Shown in pieces: positions 33,443 through 43,830 of a stretch of DNA of 64,000 bases. The first letter of the stretch is position 1, and the number at the start of each line of letters is the position of its first letter. This DNA is from Ctenosaura bakeri. Taxonomy: Eukaryota; Chordata; Lepidosauria; Squamata; Iguanidae. A program made the translations under genes and the position numbers. The notes under the pieces are model-generated. The model did no database searches. It was given only the letters and a program-made list of their open reading frames with translations, and was not told where the DNA came from. The stretch is taken from assembly GCA_948474755.1 (NCBI GenBank), contig CAOLHI010001023.1:558001-622000 (forward strand), in the 5' to 3' direction.

Positions 33443-34849
33443 TTGCTAACTTATGCTCTAGCTAATTTCTCCAAACTTAGTCAATTGAGAGCGCATATAG
33501 GTATCCCTCCTGGGACCCCCAGTAAACAGGGTAACATGATCATCAGCTAAAGGAGTCAACTGGCAGGTTTTGATGTCAGCAGAGATCACACCTCACAACC
33601 AGCCCAACCTGACACCCCATAGCTGGCTAAATCCAGCACCCTGAACCCGTGGCTTCATGCCACTGACCACTATGCATGTCCTGAGCCTGGCTGCAGAAAT
33701 GGGACAGGCTGCCCTTTTCAGGATCTCCAGGATCCTAGAAGCATAAAATGTCTGGAGCTCCTGGAAAGATGAATTCCAGGCAGTAGAAGATTAATTTTTT
33801 TAAGGCTTCCTACTTGATAGGAAGGGATGGGGGGGTGCGGGATAATCATAGGCCAGAACAAAGAGGCCTCTGTTCAGCTCCAGGCATATTTGAATCTATG
33901 TACTCACATGAGCTTTCCTGCCTCTCTTGTTGACTTGAACACAACATAGAGCCTCTGCTCAGATAAGGCAGACATATTGTTGATAGATGGATGTTTAATT
34001 CTGATGAGTGTAGGGTTCAGACTGCTTCAGAATGGCTGCACAATCCCAAACGAGCTAGTTCTTTATCTGGGGACACTTTTGGTCTGATTCTTGCTATCAG
34101 AGGCTCAAGTTATCCTTGTAACAAGGATAGTATCCAAGTTAGAATTCTTTATGGAGCTCCATCACTGCAGTAAACCATGTAATATATTGGGGAGGTGAAG
34201 ACTCAGACCCAGATTCAGAGGACAAGGTAGGGCCTCTTCTCAGACCAAAAGAACAGGATGAATCTGAGCAAGCTAGGAATAGAGAGTAGCCACTGAAATA
34301 CTTGTTGATAAGAGGAGTCTCCTCAGAGTCAAAGCAAAAGCCTCCTAGAAAGACCTTTCACTGAAGTGCATCCTATAGTGTAATCCAGGCAGCTTTAGTT
34401 TCAGTGTGAAAAATGGCTGGAAGCAACTTTCATGCTCATGGCCAAGGCCCGGAGAGAGAAGAAACACATGTACACAAATGAGATGGAAGAAAAATGGCCA
34501 CAACTTTGTTGGTTACAGACATTACACAGACATTACATATACATCTGCATGGGTCTAGATCCATTGGCCAACCCGCCTGTTGACTGATAAGCTCAATATG
34601 CTGGAACATTTTGTGACAGGTGTAGGTACCCCTGTTCACCAAAGAGTGCAGGGGATGCACACAGCTACCCACCGTGCATGCCTGCTTCCAGCTTTGCACA
34701 CCTTGAGCCACCCAAAGTTAGCATGGCCCAAAGGCTTAGCTGACCCAGATCCAGAACCCATGCCAACAGCCCCAGTTGTGATAGAGATGAACAGTAACCA
34801 CCAACCATGCCAATTGAGAGGGGAAGGCAGGTGGAATGACACTCAAGAG
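33443..34849. other. no gene or classified repeat recognised
   Basis: Relatively CA- and CCC-rich DNA up to about 33760, then mixed DNA. Open frames at 34436-34930 overlap on both strands. Nothing was recognised. Confidence 0.4.
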
Positions 34850-35115
34850 AAAAGTGAGCTCCCACTTAATGGAGCTCAGTATATAACCCCTCCCCTCCTT
34901 GGACCAGAGGGGAAAAACCCCAGTCGCTGATTGGGTAAAGAACAGCCAATCAAATTGAACCACATTCAAACTGATTGGCTGAGCAAGCTGTAGCCTTCCC
35001 AGCACGTCATGGGGCTGAGGCTGCTGGGAAAGTGGAACCACCAACATGCCCACAGAGCAGCAGGAAGACTGAAGGCTGGCCTGAGTTGCAGAACTGCTGC
35101 CTGGTAAGTCGAGCA
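34850..35115. promoter_or_regulatory. promoter-like segment with three CCAAT-type motifs
   Basis: CCAAT-type motifs lie at 34930-34934 (reverse), 34946-34950 (forward) and 34974-34978 (reverse). A TATATAA lies at 34880-34886, and a CACGTCA-type motif near 35003. On the plus strand the downstream sequence ends in a perfect splice-donor consensus CTGGTAAGT (GT at 35104). On the minus strand the order CCAAT then TATA also fits a promoter. It may belong to a host gene or to an LTR-type retroelement. No exon or coding region supports either reading. Confidence 0.3.
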
Positions 35116-36263
35116 GCTGGAATTCTATTCTAAGACTCTAGGTTAGACTCTTTGGTGCCTGAATTTTCTCTTCAATCTACTTTCCCTGGCTGTCTGGATT
35201 TCATTGATTTGAATTGTGGACTGCTTCTGGACTCTGGCTTTGGATAGTCATTCCCAGTTTCCCAGTTTTTTAGTTCTTGCTTGAGCCCCTGCACTGCCTT
35301 TTGAACTTACTTTTGGATGTGCCCCTGTCAGAACATATACTCCCTGCTCATATCCTAGAGGCCTGGATCCTCAGAATGTTCTGCCTTTGCTTTCAGTACC
35401 TATCTAGCCTAAGCCTTGCCTGCAGAAGAACAACATTACCTTTCTACAGTGTATTAGACTAAAGCCCCCCCCCCAGAGCTCTAAAAATTTTTCCTTGATT
35501 TGAATGGACGATATTTAAACAGGAAGTATCTTCCACGGCTAAAATACTGCAAGCAATCAGTTTCATTGTATGTAAGATCTGATATCTGGGTCTACATTTT
35601 AGAAGCATGGAGAAGAGGTTACAGCTTAATTTACAGGTATAATTTGGTAGTATGAAAGAACCTGAGCAGTTGACAAAGGTGAAGCTCATCCTATCCAGCA
35701 TATTTATCATTAGATCATTTCTGATTTTAATCACAAGTGGGAGCATGTTACTGAATTAACATTCTCCAGTGTTTTAATTTGAATGAGTTCCAGTCCAGTT
35801 AACTGGAAGAGCTAAGTAGATACTTAACACTTAATAGATGTGATTATTGCTCTTATTTAACATCTGAATCTTTGTAATAGTTCTCTTACTGTCCTACATC
35901 CCCACAGTGACAAAAAGAGAAAGGAGATTCACTTTAATAGAAAAGATTTGAACAGTAAGGAATTTATTTATCTTTTTTTCTTTTTGCCTGTCTCCACTCC
36001 AAGATTGGAATAAAGATCCTTTACCTCTGGACTCATTTTTCAAAATATTTGTTGTTCAACTGTGATTACAGTGCATGATGCAGTCCATATTTGACTAGAA
36101 GATGGAATTCAAAAGGTCCCTTCTATGTTCAGTTCATCTGTCACTTACAAAACATTCTGGGTAGTGTAGCAGGTGCAAGGAAAGATCCACACCTGCTGAG
36201 ACCCTGGAGGATTCTGCTTCCTAGAGTAGGGACAGGAGGGACAAACAGTATGGCCAAGTATAG
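35116..36263. other. no gene or classified repeat recognised
   Basis: The part at 35116-35460 is rich in GGACT/TTGACT-type strings and could be retroelement leader. A short poly-C run lies at about 35466-35474. The rest is AT-rich and not recognised. Confidence 0.35.
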
Positions 36264-36514
36264 GGCACGAGACCCAGCATGGTATAGTGGTTTGAGTGAT
36301 GACTCTGACTATGGATGCCGGAGTTTTAATCCCTGCTTAGCCATGGAAACCCACTGGATGACTTTAGGCACAACATATTCTCTCAGTCTTAGAGGCAGCA
36401 AAGGCAAACCCAACTCTGAGAACAAGTCTTGCCAAGAAGGTCCCATGATAGAATCACCGTAGGGTCGCCATAAGTTGGAAATAACTTGAAGGCTCACAAC
36501 AACATCATCAACAA
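36264..36514 (+). mobile_element. tRNA-derived SINE A, copy 5 (nearly full length)
   Basis: This is the best plus-strand copy. The head has CATGGTATAGTGGTTTGAGT (A box) and GGAGTTTTAATCCCTGC at the B-box position, which has lost the TTCGA core. It continues with GCCATGGAAACCCACTGGAT, CTCTCAGTCTTAGAGGCAGC, AAGTCTTGCCAAGAAGG and the Bov-B-like tail GGGTCGCCATAAGTTGGAAA, ending in (CAA)n. A decayed B box would prevent polymerase III transcription. Confidence 0.93.
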
Positions 36515-36583
36515 CAATGTATAAGATGTCTTTCTAAGCTCCTCAATGGGAATTCTGTTCCCAATGACTAGTTTTTTCTAGGG

Positions 36584-36904
36584 CAGAGGTTCTTAACCCT
36601 TGGTCTGTGGACCCCCAAGGGTCTGCAATGTCCTCACGAGAGGTCTGCAAAAGCTTGAAGAAATTTTATGAGCTTTTATAGATGAAAAAGGAAGGAAGGC
36701 AGGCAGGCAGGAAGGAAGATTGACAGACAATTATACATTCATCTCAAGGAGGAGAAGTCTTTTGCCTGAGGAAAACATCTTTTGTACAAAGTTTCATCAC
36801 AATATTTCAAACCATTCCAAAAATATTGGATGCAATTAGGGTTTTAAATTTTGAGTTGAGTTTTTTTTGGGGGGGCGTGGTAAAGAAAAGGTTAAGAACC
36901 ACTT
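36584..36904. mobile_element. hAT-type MITE (321 bp), Charlie-like ends
   Basis: The left end CAGAGGTTCTTAACC and right end GGTTAAGAACCACTT are inverted repeats of the kind common in vertebrate hAT elements. The 8-bp flanks (36576-36583 and 36905-36912) agree at 6 of 8 positions. The inside has a GGAAGGCAGGCAGGCAGGAA simple repeat (about 36692-36717) and no open frame. Confidence 0.85.
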
Positions 36905-39544
36905 TACTAGGTCGTTAACCAGTTTGCTGGGCTTCCACTTTAGGGCTACTTCTGACCTCATATGATACATAAGGTGAAGATGGTGTCCTACTTTATAGAG
37001 AAGATTCCTCTATTTTATAGGTGGGAAGCTTTGGCCCATCAGACATATCGCACCTTGACTTCCAGAAGACCCAGCCAACATGGCAACGGGATAGTGGAGC
37101 TGTAGGGCTAAAGATGTCTATACCTACTCATTTTGAAAGCTTGTTATAGAATAATCTTCTGTTTAAAGGCATCCAGTATCTGAAGGGAATAACTGTCAAG
37201 CCCAATTTAAAGATAAAGAAACACATGGAAAGAGAGCAAGGAGGCACACTGGAGTTACCTTTTTGGGTGGTCTTCTTTTTTTAAAAAAACTGACTGTGAG
37301 CAGAATTAGACATATGGAAAACACTTGTCTGTCGCCTAAAAAAAAAAATATCAGCGCCTCTTCTCAGGTCATCCTTGGTACAACCTAGTCATGCAAAATA
37401 TATGATGTTACCCATGTTGCACATTTCTCTGGCTTTGCATACAGTAACCAATAAAGTGGCACAGGTTTGCAGATGTACCCAGTATAGTGGTATCATATTA
37501 TTTTGTATTAGCAGGTATTATGGTAGGGAGAGGTGGGGGAGACAGCCAAATATGGCTGTTTTTGGCAGTAATTGTGTCTTTCCCGTAGTGTCTTGTTCTG
37601 GCCTGATTTATGCTGGTTGGCATGCCCCATAGTTTTCTAGTGCCAAAGTAAAATTTGAACGATGTTGTAGTTATCTAGCATAAATGATGATACACTTAAC
37701 ATCCGGATTCCATAGTGCAGAGTGCTATCTGTCACAGGTTACTAAATGTGATCTTATTTATCAACCCAAAGCGAACACTTACAGTGCATAAAATCTACAC
37801 AAGAAAGCTTACTGCTATTTCATTTTATCTGAAGAATTAATGCTCTTTCATTTAATCCACAATGGAGGGTGAGACCTACCACTAGCCACAGGCAGAATGA
37901 GGCAGCTAATTCAGGCAAGAAAATTGGGGTATCATGGAAGAAAAGCAGACTTATTAAAGTACTCAGATTCACTTGGCTTCAGGCCTGTCCCCTCACTTCC
38001 AGCTAGTACCTTTCTACCACCTCAGTTCAACTGGTATTAACTTCTCCGGGATTAAAAACCCTTTCATTCCCAACATGCCTAGTCTTTTCTTCCCATTCAA
38101 AGACCACATTAACATGTAACGTGAGTCACAGCTTCACCCCGTAGCTAAACACACTAGGCAGTAGGATTTGAGTTTCTTGTAGTACGATTGGAACAGTATT
38201 GTGACTGTTTTTTCCTCATAGTTCAGCTTCTGCAAGGACTAGAAAAATAAGGTGTACAGAAGGAGCCTTATGGCTCCATTCTAAGGAACTCTGGGATTTG
38301 TCTTTTAGTTAGTTACTTAACATTTTCTGTGAGACTGCCATTTGTCAATTCCCCAGAACTACAGTTCCCAAGATACTCCAAGTACTTTCTGCTAAAAAAA
38401 AAATTGGTAAAATCAAAATTGTTTTAATATTTAACTTTAATCACATTAAAATTTGGTTCCAGTGTGCTATTGCTACATGATATTGTAAAAACCATGGATG
38501 AATATCATAATGATCAGCTCGCACTTCTTTGCAATGGTGCTTTCCATGTAAGTGGGGTGTTAAATCCATTCCATTTTACAATTCGTATCTTGAAGGAGCT
38601 GTACCCTCCTCCAAATAGGTTCAGCAACTTGGACAACTCCTTTAAAGTTCAAACTAAAACTTGGAATGGGCAGCAAAAGCTAACAGCCACTACTAAGTCA
38701 CTGCACAGACCCCAAATATAGGCTTTACATTTAGTGACAAATTAAGATCACATCAGATTTTTCTGCATCTTTCTTAGAGGAATAGGCAGATATGCATGGC
38801 ATTAATATAGGGGCAATTCAAGGACCATGAATTAATTTGAATACATGGGTATGTATATAATTGTTTGAGCACGTAGTTAACATAATCGAGAAAGAGACAT
38901 CCCGGAGTTCCTTAAAGACAGACTGAAACCCATCAAAACGAGGAAGAATGAAGCCTGTAATAAGATGTATAAAATAAGCTAACTTGATTGAAGGAGAACA
39001 CCTTAATGATATGAAAACAGCCTAAACTTTGAAAAATATAGGAAACTTTTGTAAAATTTATGTTGACTGCTATTAACTGTGCTGCATAATTTTCCTTTCC
39101 CCTTTATTTTTCAGTCTAACAAAAAGGAATATTCCCACTGGCGCTCTTGAATTAGCATTCTATTATATCAACTGTATTTGAATAGCAAAATGATCCAGTT
39201 CCACTGTGTGTTGTTTTCACAATAGCAGGCTGGCCAATGCTTTGAAACAGATAAGGACTGGTTATGAACAATGTCCAGTACCCTAAATGATAGCAAACTG
39301 GTACCAAAAAATTGCTTTCTTATAGATAAATGTCAAGAGATTTTTTTTTCTTTTGGTACAATTAAGACAGCCCTTTGTACCTCTAAACAGTGACCAACAT
39401 ACAATCATGATGACATTCAAACTTAAAACACTTTTTAAAAAGAGCAGTTTGGAAAAAATACTACCCACTCCTGAAAATTGTGTATCTGCTCTTCAGATGC
39501 ATGCTTCAAATGCAACGCCACTTTTTGAAAAGAGAGAAATATCT
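36905..39544. other. no gene recognised; possible MITE remnant inside
   Basis: About 2.6 kb without a gene. The part at 38275-38400 has the inverted pair GGAACTCTGGGATTTG and CAGAACTACAGTTCCC, resembling the self-complementary interior of the short MITEs, but no termini were found. The rest is AT-rich unique DNA. Confidence 0.4.
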
Positions 39545-39800
39545 GTGAAAACCATGCAGAAGAATTTATTTTTTTTTAAAAAAATATTTGTGTTCTCCCT
39601 TTCCTCCAACAGAGTCAAGGCAACACACATGGCTGTCCTTCTACCCATATTGTCAGCACAACAACCTCATGAGTTAGGTCAGGGTGAGAGAGGCTGACTG
39701 ACCTAAGATCCTCAAATCACTTCCTTATCTCAATGGAGGCTTGAAATAAATCTCCCAAGTCACAGTCCAACACTCATTTCTGTATCACACTGGCTCCCCA
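39545..39800 (-). mobile_element. CORE/MIR-like tRNA-derived SINE (SINE C), degraded
   Basis: On the plus strand the order is a T-rich end, ACAACAACCTCATGAGTTAG, GTCAGGGTGAGAGAGGCTGA, then a degraded head with AGTCCAACACTCATTTCTGT and CACACTGGCTCCCC. This is the reverse of a tRNA head, CORE region and 3' tail. It shares the core with SINE A but has a different 3' part (CACAACAACC-TGAG-TAGG type). Confidence 0.65.
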
Positions 39801-40781
39801 TGTGTGTATATCAGTATTCTCTGCACAATTTGTTTCTGTGATGACTGACAGTTTTGGCCAAGCCCAGGAGTGGGCAACTGCATGGATGAAAGGAGCACTT
39901 TCCCCTAGACCCCAGACACACACCTGCACAGCAAGTGCAAGTAATTCAGTTTTCCTTTTCAATCCCTCTCAAAACAGACAGAAGTAATGTCCTGACATTT
40001 CCTGTAGCCATTTAGAGAAGGTCTGAAAAGGAAAATGGAGGTATTTGGACAGATAGTACACACTCCTGTTTGCATGTGGGGTTGTGTATTTTTGAATGTT
40101 TGGGAGCTTTCTGTGTGGGTTACGTGGCAAAATGTTTTCCCCAAGTTACCCCAAATTACATCGAAGAAATATTTTTGCAGAGATTGGGAGGCTTAATGAA
40201 ACTGGTGAGAAGCTTCAAGGGCAAGGAAAAAAGACCAAAGGATCCAGGTCAGCCACACTATACCCCTCTTCGCATGAACACCTTGTTCTGCTAAACAAGT
40301 GGGGTTTATGCTAGCATTGTGCTATTAGGATTATCACATTTCCTTTCACATTTCAGTTTCAATCCCATGATGATAGTAATTGTTTGTGCTTTGTCCTTTT
40401 CACACTGGGAACTATTTGTGATGCCTGCCCAATATTTCCCTAGTACCTCCCCCACCCATTTCCCCACCCCTTGAGCCACATTTGGCCATAGCCTTGGAAG
40501 TTACCTCAACTTTTCCCTGTTTCACATTTCCAACACTTTTTTTTTAAAGTGGCATTCTCACAATTATGCAATTATGGTTTCCCATCAAAGGAAAAAAAAA
40601 TTCTGACCATAAAAGTGCACTGACACTGGGGAAGGAAAGGAGAGGAAGAGAATTAGGAAGGGAGTAAGACTGAGAGATCCAAGGAGAATAGTCACTTAGC
40701 AAATGAGAGGGAGAAGTTTGGGGACTGCAAGAATGGAGGAGGGAAGCAGATCTTTCTTGGAAGAGTGTGATTGTACTCTTG
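39801..40781. other. no gene or classified repeat recognised
   Basis: No recognised gene or element. Overlapping open frames at 39959-40314 are on both strands and match nothing. Confidence 0.4.
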
Positions 40782-41000
40782 TTGTTGTGTGCCTTCAAGT
40801 CATTTCCTAAGGTGAAACTATAAGAGGGTTTTCTTGGCAAGATTTGTTCAGAGGGGGTTTACATTTGCTTCCTTCTGAGGCTGAGAGAGTGTGACTTGCC
40901 CAGGTCACCCAGTGAGTTTCCATGGTCACACAGGGATTTAAACCCTGGTCTCCAGAGTTCTAGTCCAATACCCAAACTGCTATACCATGTTGACTCTCTT
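40782..41000 (-). mobile_element. tRNA-derived SINE A, copy 6 (nearly full length)
   Basis: On the plus strand the tail TTGTTGTGTGCCTTCAAGTC comes first, then TTTTCTTGGCAAGATTTGTT, CTTCTGAGGCTGAGAGAGTG, CCAGGTCACCCAGTGAGTTT and the head with GGATTTAAACCCTGG, ending near GCTATACCATGTTGACTC. There is a small deletion in the tail where GACTTATGG-type sequence is expected. Confidence 0.93.
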
Positions 41001-41195
41001 GATTGTACTTTTACTTTTTTTCCCTTTTGATGGAGGAGAGTGCGATTGTACAATAGAATAATGCCATTTCTAAAAAGTTTGGATAATGTCAGAAAGGGAA
41101 AAGTAATGAAAACCTCCAGGGCTTATATAAACCTAATTCTTCCCCCTGCCCCCACAGCTAGAAATAAACTGAGAGCCATTCCTTTAAGACCCCAC
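41001..41195. other. spacer between SINE and hAT element
   Basis: Short unique spacer. Its last eight bases are the left target duplication of the next element. Confidence 0.5.
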
Positions 41196-41993
41196 CAGTG
41201 ATGTATTTAAGTCTTTTACTCCAAGTCTCAAGTCAAGTCTCAAGTCTCTACCTTCAAGTCTCAAATTCCTGCAAGATACTTTCAAGTCAAGTCTCTAGTC
41301 AAGTCTCAAGTCTGGAAGCCAACTTTACACCTCAACCTGTATTCCAGAATTTCTGGACAGAGTCGAATAAAGTCAATTGTAACAATTTAAGTAGAGTCAG
41401 CCCCCTATTTTTGTGATTTTGCCATCTGCAGCTTTGGAAGTAGGGAATAGGATCCTTCTTAGTTTCCATTTGCAAAGCTGGAGGCTTTTTCAGAAGTGAG
41501 GAATAGGATCCTTCTTATTCCCCATTAATGAAGCTTTCAAGAGCTTTAGAAGGAAGGATCTTTCCTTCTCAAGCCCATTAACTAACACATTTTCTGTTCC
41601 CCTCTGAGATACGTGCCCTGCACTCTGGGCATGAGTCTTGCCTTCTGCTCTCAGGAAAAGTTTTAGAAAGCTCTCCTTATATTTAATGGGAACAGGCTGC
41701 TGAGCAGACCTCAACACCACCTCAAGCCCATTGCCTATCCCATTTGCTGTTTTCTGAGAAATGTGTCCACATTTTGGGCTTGAGACAGATCATCATGTGA
41801 CCAGTAAGTTGTAAGGTTTCTAGATGAATGTGTTATGTTACTGAACCAAGTGCAGCAAGTCAGACACTAAAAATATGCAAGACTCAAGTCAAGTTGAGTC
41901 AGTGTGTAATTTTTGCCGAGTCAAGTTCAAGTAGAGTCACTGAAGTGACTTATGACTTGAGTCTGAGCCAATTGACTCAAGTCTACATCACTG
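41196..41993. mobile_element. hAT-type non-autonomous transposon with subterminal AAGTCTC repeats (798 bp)
   Basis: The ends CAGTGATGTA and TACATCACTG are perfect 10-bp inverted repeats. The flanks GACCCCAC (41188-41195) and GACCACAC (41994-42001) agree at 7 of 8 positions, the hAT duplication length. The left subterminal 100 bp is packed with CAAGTCTCAAGTC-type repeats and the right 120 bp with GACTCAAGT-type repeats. Such arrays serve as transposase binding sites in hAT elements. The interior contains a diverged direct repeat (about 41572-41633 and 41725-41783). There is no transposase gene. Confidence 0.9.
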
Positions 41994-42185
41994 GACCACA
42001 CCCATTACACATCCAAGATATATCCATCAGGACCCTAAATTGAGGTACCCAGGAAATGGAGTTTTTGCATAAGGAAGAAGAAACAAAACCATTTATTTTT
42101 GTCAGCTCTCCCCCTCCCCAAATTGTAGCAGAAAGAAGAAGGAACAACAGTAATATTATGCAAAAAGCCCTCCTCCCTGCTAATG

Positions 42186-42634
42186 TTTGTTGGAGTGTGT
42201 GCCATCAAGTCATTTCTAACTAATGGCAATCCTAAACCCCAACATGTCTTGGGGTTTTCTTTGTCAGATTTGTTTAGAGGGGATTTGTCCTTCCTCTGAA
42301 ACTAAGGGCCTTTCTGCACTACACGGTTATAGTGTTATTATTCCGCTTTCAGCATTCCTGGATTCTGGGGTTTGTAGTTAACTGAGGACAAAGAGCTCTC
42401 TGGCTGAGAATTCTGAATGCCCCTCCCTAAATTGCAAGCCCCAGAATTCCATATGATGTTGAAAGTGGAATAATAGCACTATAACAGTGTAGTACGAAAA
42501 GGCCCTAAGAGAATACAAGAGAATACAACTTGCCCAAGGTCACCCATTGGGTTTTCGTGGCTGAGCAGGAATTTGAACTTGGGACTTCCAGAGTCCTAGT
42601 TCAGTAGTCAAACCACTGCAGAATGTTGGCTCCT
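42186..42634 (-). mobile_element. tRNA-derived SINE A, copy 7, interrupted by a MITE
   Basis: The tail and body part (GTGTGCCATCAAGTCATTTC to CCTTCCTCTGAAACTAA) lies at 42186-42305. The core and head part (GAGAATACAACTTGCCCAAG to CAAACCACTGCAGAATG) lies at about 42509-42634. The two halves join correctly when 42306-42508 is removed. A short GAGAATACAA duplication follows the insertion. Confidence 0.92.
42306..42505. mobile_element. short PIF/Harbinger-like MITE (200 bp) nested in a SINE
   Basis: The ends GGGCCTTTCTGCACTACAC and GTAGTACGAAAAGGCCC are inverted, continued inward by GGTTATAGTGTTATTATTCC and its complement. The exact 3-bp repeat TAA flanks it (42303-42305 and 42506-42508). TAA is the classical PIF/Harbinger target. 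The interior has a second inverted pair (ATTCTGGGGTTTGTAG and GCAAGCCCCAGAATTCC). Insertion in a SINE proves the boundaries and gives the relative age. Confidence 0.95.
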
Positions 42635-42739
42635 CCTTGCCAATGTTATCCAACCTCTTTTCCTCCAAAGGTCTGATGTGAAAAAGCTCTGCCTACTGCT
42701 TGGGTGAGAAGCAACCACACTAATATGGGGATAGGTAGC

Positions 42740-43070
42740 TCATGAAGGCTATAATCCTAAACAGTGAACAAGTTGCAAGGGCTCCAAATCATGGAGGCAA
42801 CAGTCCCGCTTACTTTGCATAAGCCAAAGCTTGTTTGGAGTATTGCATCAGGCTCTGGTTGCCATAGTATTAAAATGAACTGGAGCAAGTTCAGAGGAGG
42901 ACAATGAAAATGCCAGGCAGTGAGGAAAACAAGGCCTGTGAGGTAAAGTTGATGATACTGGATATGTATTTTCTGGAGAAGAAGGCACTATGAGAGGACA
43001 TCTGAAAATACCTAATGGGCTGCCACATAGAAGAAGGTAGACTTTTTTCAACACTACCCCAAGCGTCAGG
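42740..43070 (+). mobile_element. CR1 LINE fragment near the 3' end of ORF2
   Basis: The plus strand near 42835-42910 reads EYCIRLWLP then NELEQVQRRTMK, the CR1 segment LEYCxxxWxPxxxKDIxxLExVQRRxxK with one frame break. The downstream part reads CHIEEGRLFQH. It is unrelated in position to the CR1 at 22 kb and has no preserved tail. Confidence 0.75.
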
Positions 43071-43117
43071 GCCAGATTTATGGGTTGAGATAAACTTCAG
43101 CTCAATACTAAGTAGAA

Positions 43118-43830
43118 ATGTATTTTTTTTAAAAAAAGTCTTTCTTTCTTTCTTTGTTTACTTTATATAATATCATCAGTACATTACAAAAATAACATGA
43201 ACGCACCAATCGAAACAACTGTGGGACAAAATAAAATACAAAACCATACAAAATATACTAATCTGATGAAAGTACAAATTGCAGATAATTAACGAAATTG
43301 CACATAATTAAAAATTAGTTCCTGCACTTATTGCAAACAGCTCCCAACATTTTAGTTGTACTTAACTTTCCTTTAGAAAGTACATTTCACCTCAAAACAT
43401 TGTTACTGTTGTATTTATTCTAAATATTTAGGTTAAGTTAATTAACTCAACAGATCTCATTTCTTATTTAACAGCATAATATATTTAATATTTCATAAAA
43501 TAACTAAGTCCATTAACATTATCAAATACCTATATAATCCTTAGAAAACAAAGTTATAAAGTCATAGATCATATATCATCCAATATATAGTATGATTTTT
43601 AAAAATATTATTTATTAAAAATCTTAAAGTCCTAATCAATTTAAACATAAATTGTAATCATACATAACTATTTTTATGAGAAAAAAGGGTAATAGTCAAG
43701 GTTAATCTAATATTTCCTAATATCATACTCATGCTATCTAAAACTATATAATGCTATTATTCTTTAACATACTAAAAACCTAATGTCATCACGTCACCCT
43801 CTGTTTTTTTCAAATAAAGGAAAAAATGTC
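43118..43830 (-). mobile_element. probable L1 3' UTR fragment
   Basis: The block begins with a run of T and (CTTT)n and continues as very AT-rich DNA with CATTACAAAAATAACATGAA-like strings, comparable in texture to the L1 tail at 49.7 kb. No open frame exists, and no target duplication was found. It could be another AT-rich retroelement tail. Confidence 0.4.

Noticed and set aside
32719..33447. Target duplication of the probable LTR
   Set aside because: The bases left of 32723 and right of 33442 do not match over 4-6 positions, so the ends stay provisional.
36264..36340. tRNA gene
   Set aside because: A- and B-box-like strings belong to the head of a SINE. The B box is mutated and no cloverleaf can be drawn.
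41205..41320. CRISPR-like or satellite array of AAGTCTC
   Set aside because: Spacing is irregular, the units are short, and the array ends at the inverted end of a hAT element. The genome is vertebrate.
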